From Bacillota bacterium (GTDB lineage: Bacteria; Bacillota; Clostridia; Tissierellales; Sedimentibacteraceae): a DNA stretch of 5,766 nt. Position 1 is the stretch's first letter. Each line of letters begins with the position of its first letter. Of this stretch, positions 5,390 through 5,766 are shown piece by piece. Position numbers and translations under genes: made by a program. The notes under the pieces were generated by a model. The model searched no databases. It worked only from the letters and a program-made list of their open reading frames with translations, and was not told where the DNA came from. Location: the NCBI GenBank assembly GCA_023425285.1, contig JAFACY010000285.1, positions 1 through 5,766 on the forward strand, in the 5' to 3' direction.

Positions 5390-5766
5390 GTGAAAACAAT
5401 AAAGCTTTTGATGATAGAGGATGAAGCGGATGTGCTGGAAATCAACCGTGAATATTTTGAAGGCAGGGGATATGAGGTAGTATGTGCTGCTACATTGGCA
5501 AAGGCACGGTTTCTCCTGGAGGAGCATGCTCCCGATTTAATTCTTTTGGATGTGATGATGCCCGACGGCTCGGGCTTTGACTTCTGCTCCGAGCTGAGAC
5601 AAAAAACAAACGCCCCCATCATCTTCCTGACGTGCAGGGACGAAAACGAAAGCGTTGTAAAGGGTCTTTTGCAGGGAGGGGATGACTACGTCACCAAACC
5701 CTATGATTTGAATATATTGAATGCAAGGGTGGCTGCACAGCTTCGCAGGTCCGGTATAATGACCGC
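5390..5766 (+). CDS. OmpR/PhoB-type response regulator, receiver domain (cut by window end)
   Basis: The first 125 residues are visible and the frame is open at the window end. GTG 5390 is chosen because GGGGG (5378-5382) is 7 nt upstream and the protein then begins M-K-T-I-K-L-L-M-I-E-D-E, a typical receiver start. The receiver signature is complete: acidic pocket E10/D11, phospho-acceptor D54 in L-L-D-V-M-M-P-D-G-S-G, T81, and K103-P104 in D-D-Y-V-T-K-P-Y-D. Such proteins are phosphorylated by a sensor histidine kinase and usually bind DNA through a C-terminal winged helix; that part, and any kinase gene, lie beyond 5766. The D-G-S-G-F-D-F-C and T-K-P-Y-D-L-N-I-L segments suit the OmpR/PhoB class, but the output domain is not seen, so the class is inferred. 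It is transcribed away from the SLH genes across a shared control region, so it may regulate them or itself. Confidence 0.93.
   Translation, partial: MKTIKLLMIEDEADVLEINREYFEGRGYEVVCAATLAKARFLLEEHAPDLILLDVMMPDGSGFDFCSELRQKTNAPIIFLTCRDENESVVKGLLQGGDDYVTKPYDLNILNARVAAQLRRSGIMT

Noticed and set aside
5306..5622. Two minus-strand open frames across the response regulator start
   Set aside because: They overlap the well-supported receiver domain in antisense and show no ribosome binding site or family pattern.

Overview
The window looks like chromosomal DNA from a low- to mid-GC, Gram-positive, anaerobic-type Firmicute, most likely of the class Clostridia. The reasons are strong AAGGAGG ribosome binding sites, AT-rich intergenic DNA, and two exported proteins that end in triple S-layer homology (SLH) domains, a way of anchoring proteins to the cell wall through secondary polymers. 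I cannot name the species.

Layout. (1) Positions 1-306 (+) hold the C-terminal third or so of an NMT1/THI5-like (SsuA/TauA-type) ABC transporter substrate-binding protein. It ends at a strong hairpin terminator (313-355). (2) Three genes on the minus strand converge on that terminator. In transcription order they are a large SLH protein with beta-helix and Ig-like cargo (5204->2523), a second SLH protein with different cargo (2451->655), and a small DUF2442-like protein (610->362). The gaps are only 71 and 44 bp and contain no evident terminator, so the three could be one transcription unit. (3) A 185-bp AT-rich divergent region (5205-5389) holds two abutting inverted repeats. (4) An OmpR/PhoB-type response regulator starts at 5390 (+) and runs off the window edge.

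The main theme is a tandem paralogous pair of surface proteins. They share nearly the same signal peptide, linker style and SLH anchor (about 95% identical in DNA and protein over the last 181 residues), but their central cargo regions are unrelated. This suggests duplication followed by cargo replacement, or gene conversion at the ends. An 18-bp element is conserved upstream of both SLH genes (17/18 identical), and part of it recurs upstream of the DUF2442 gene. The divergent response regulator and the dyad symmetries between it and the SLH genes make it a plausible, unproven, local regulator of surface-protein expression.

I see no RNA genes, CRISPR array, insertion sequence or phage genes. 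Nothing here proves a new biological system. The paired surface proteins with exchanged cargo, and the double dyad next to a response regulator, are the most worthwhile leads.
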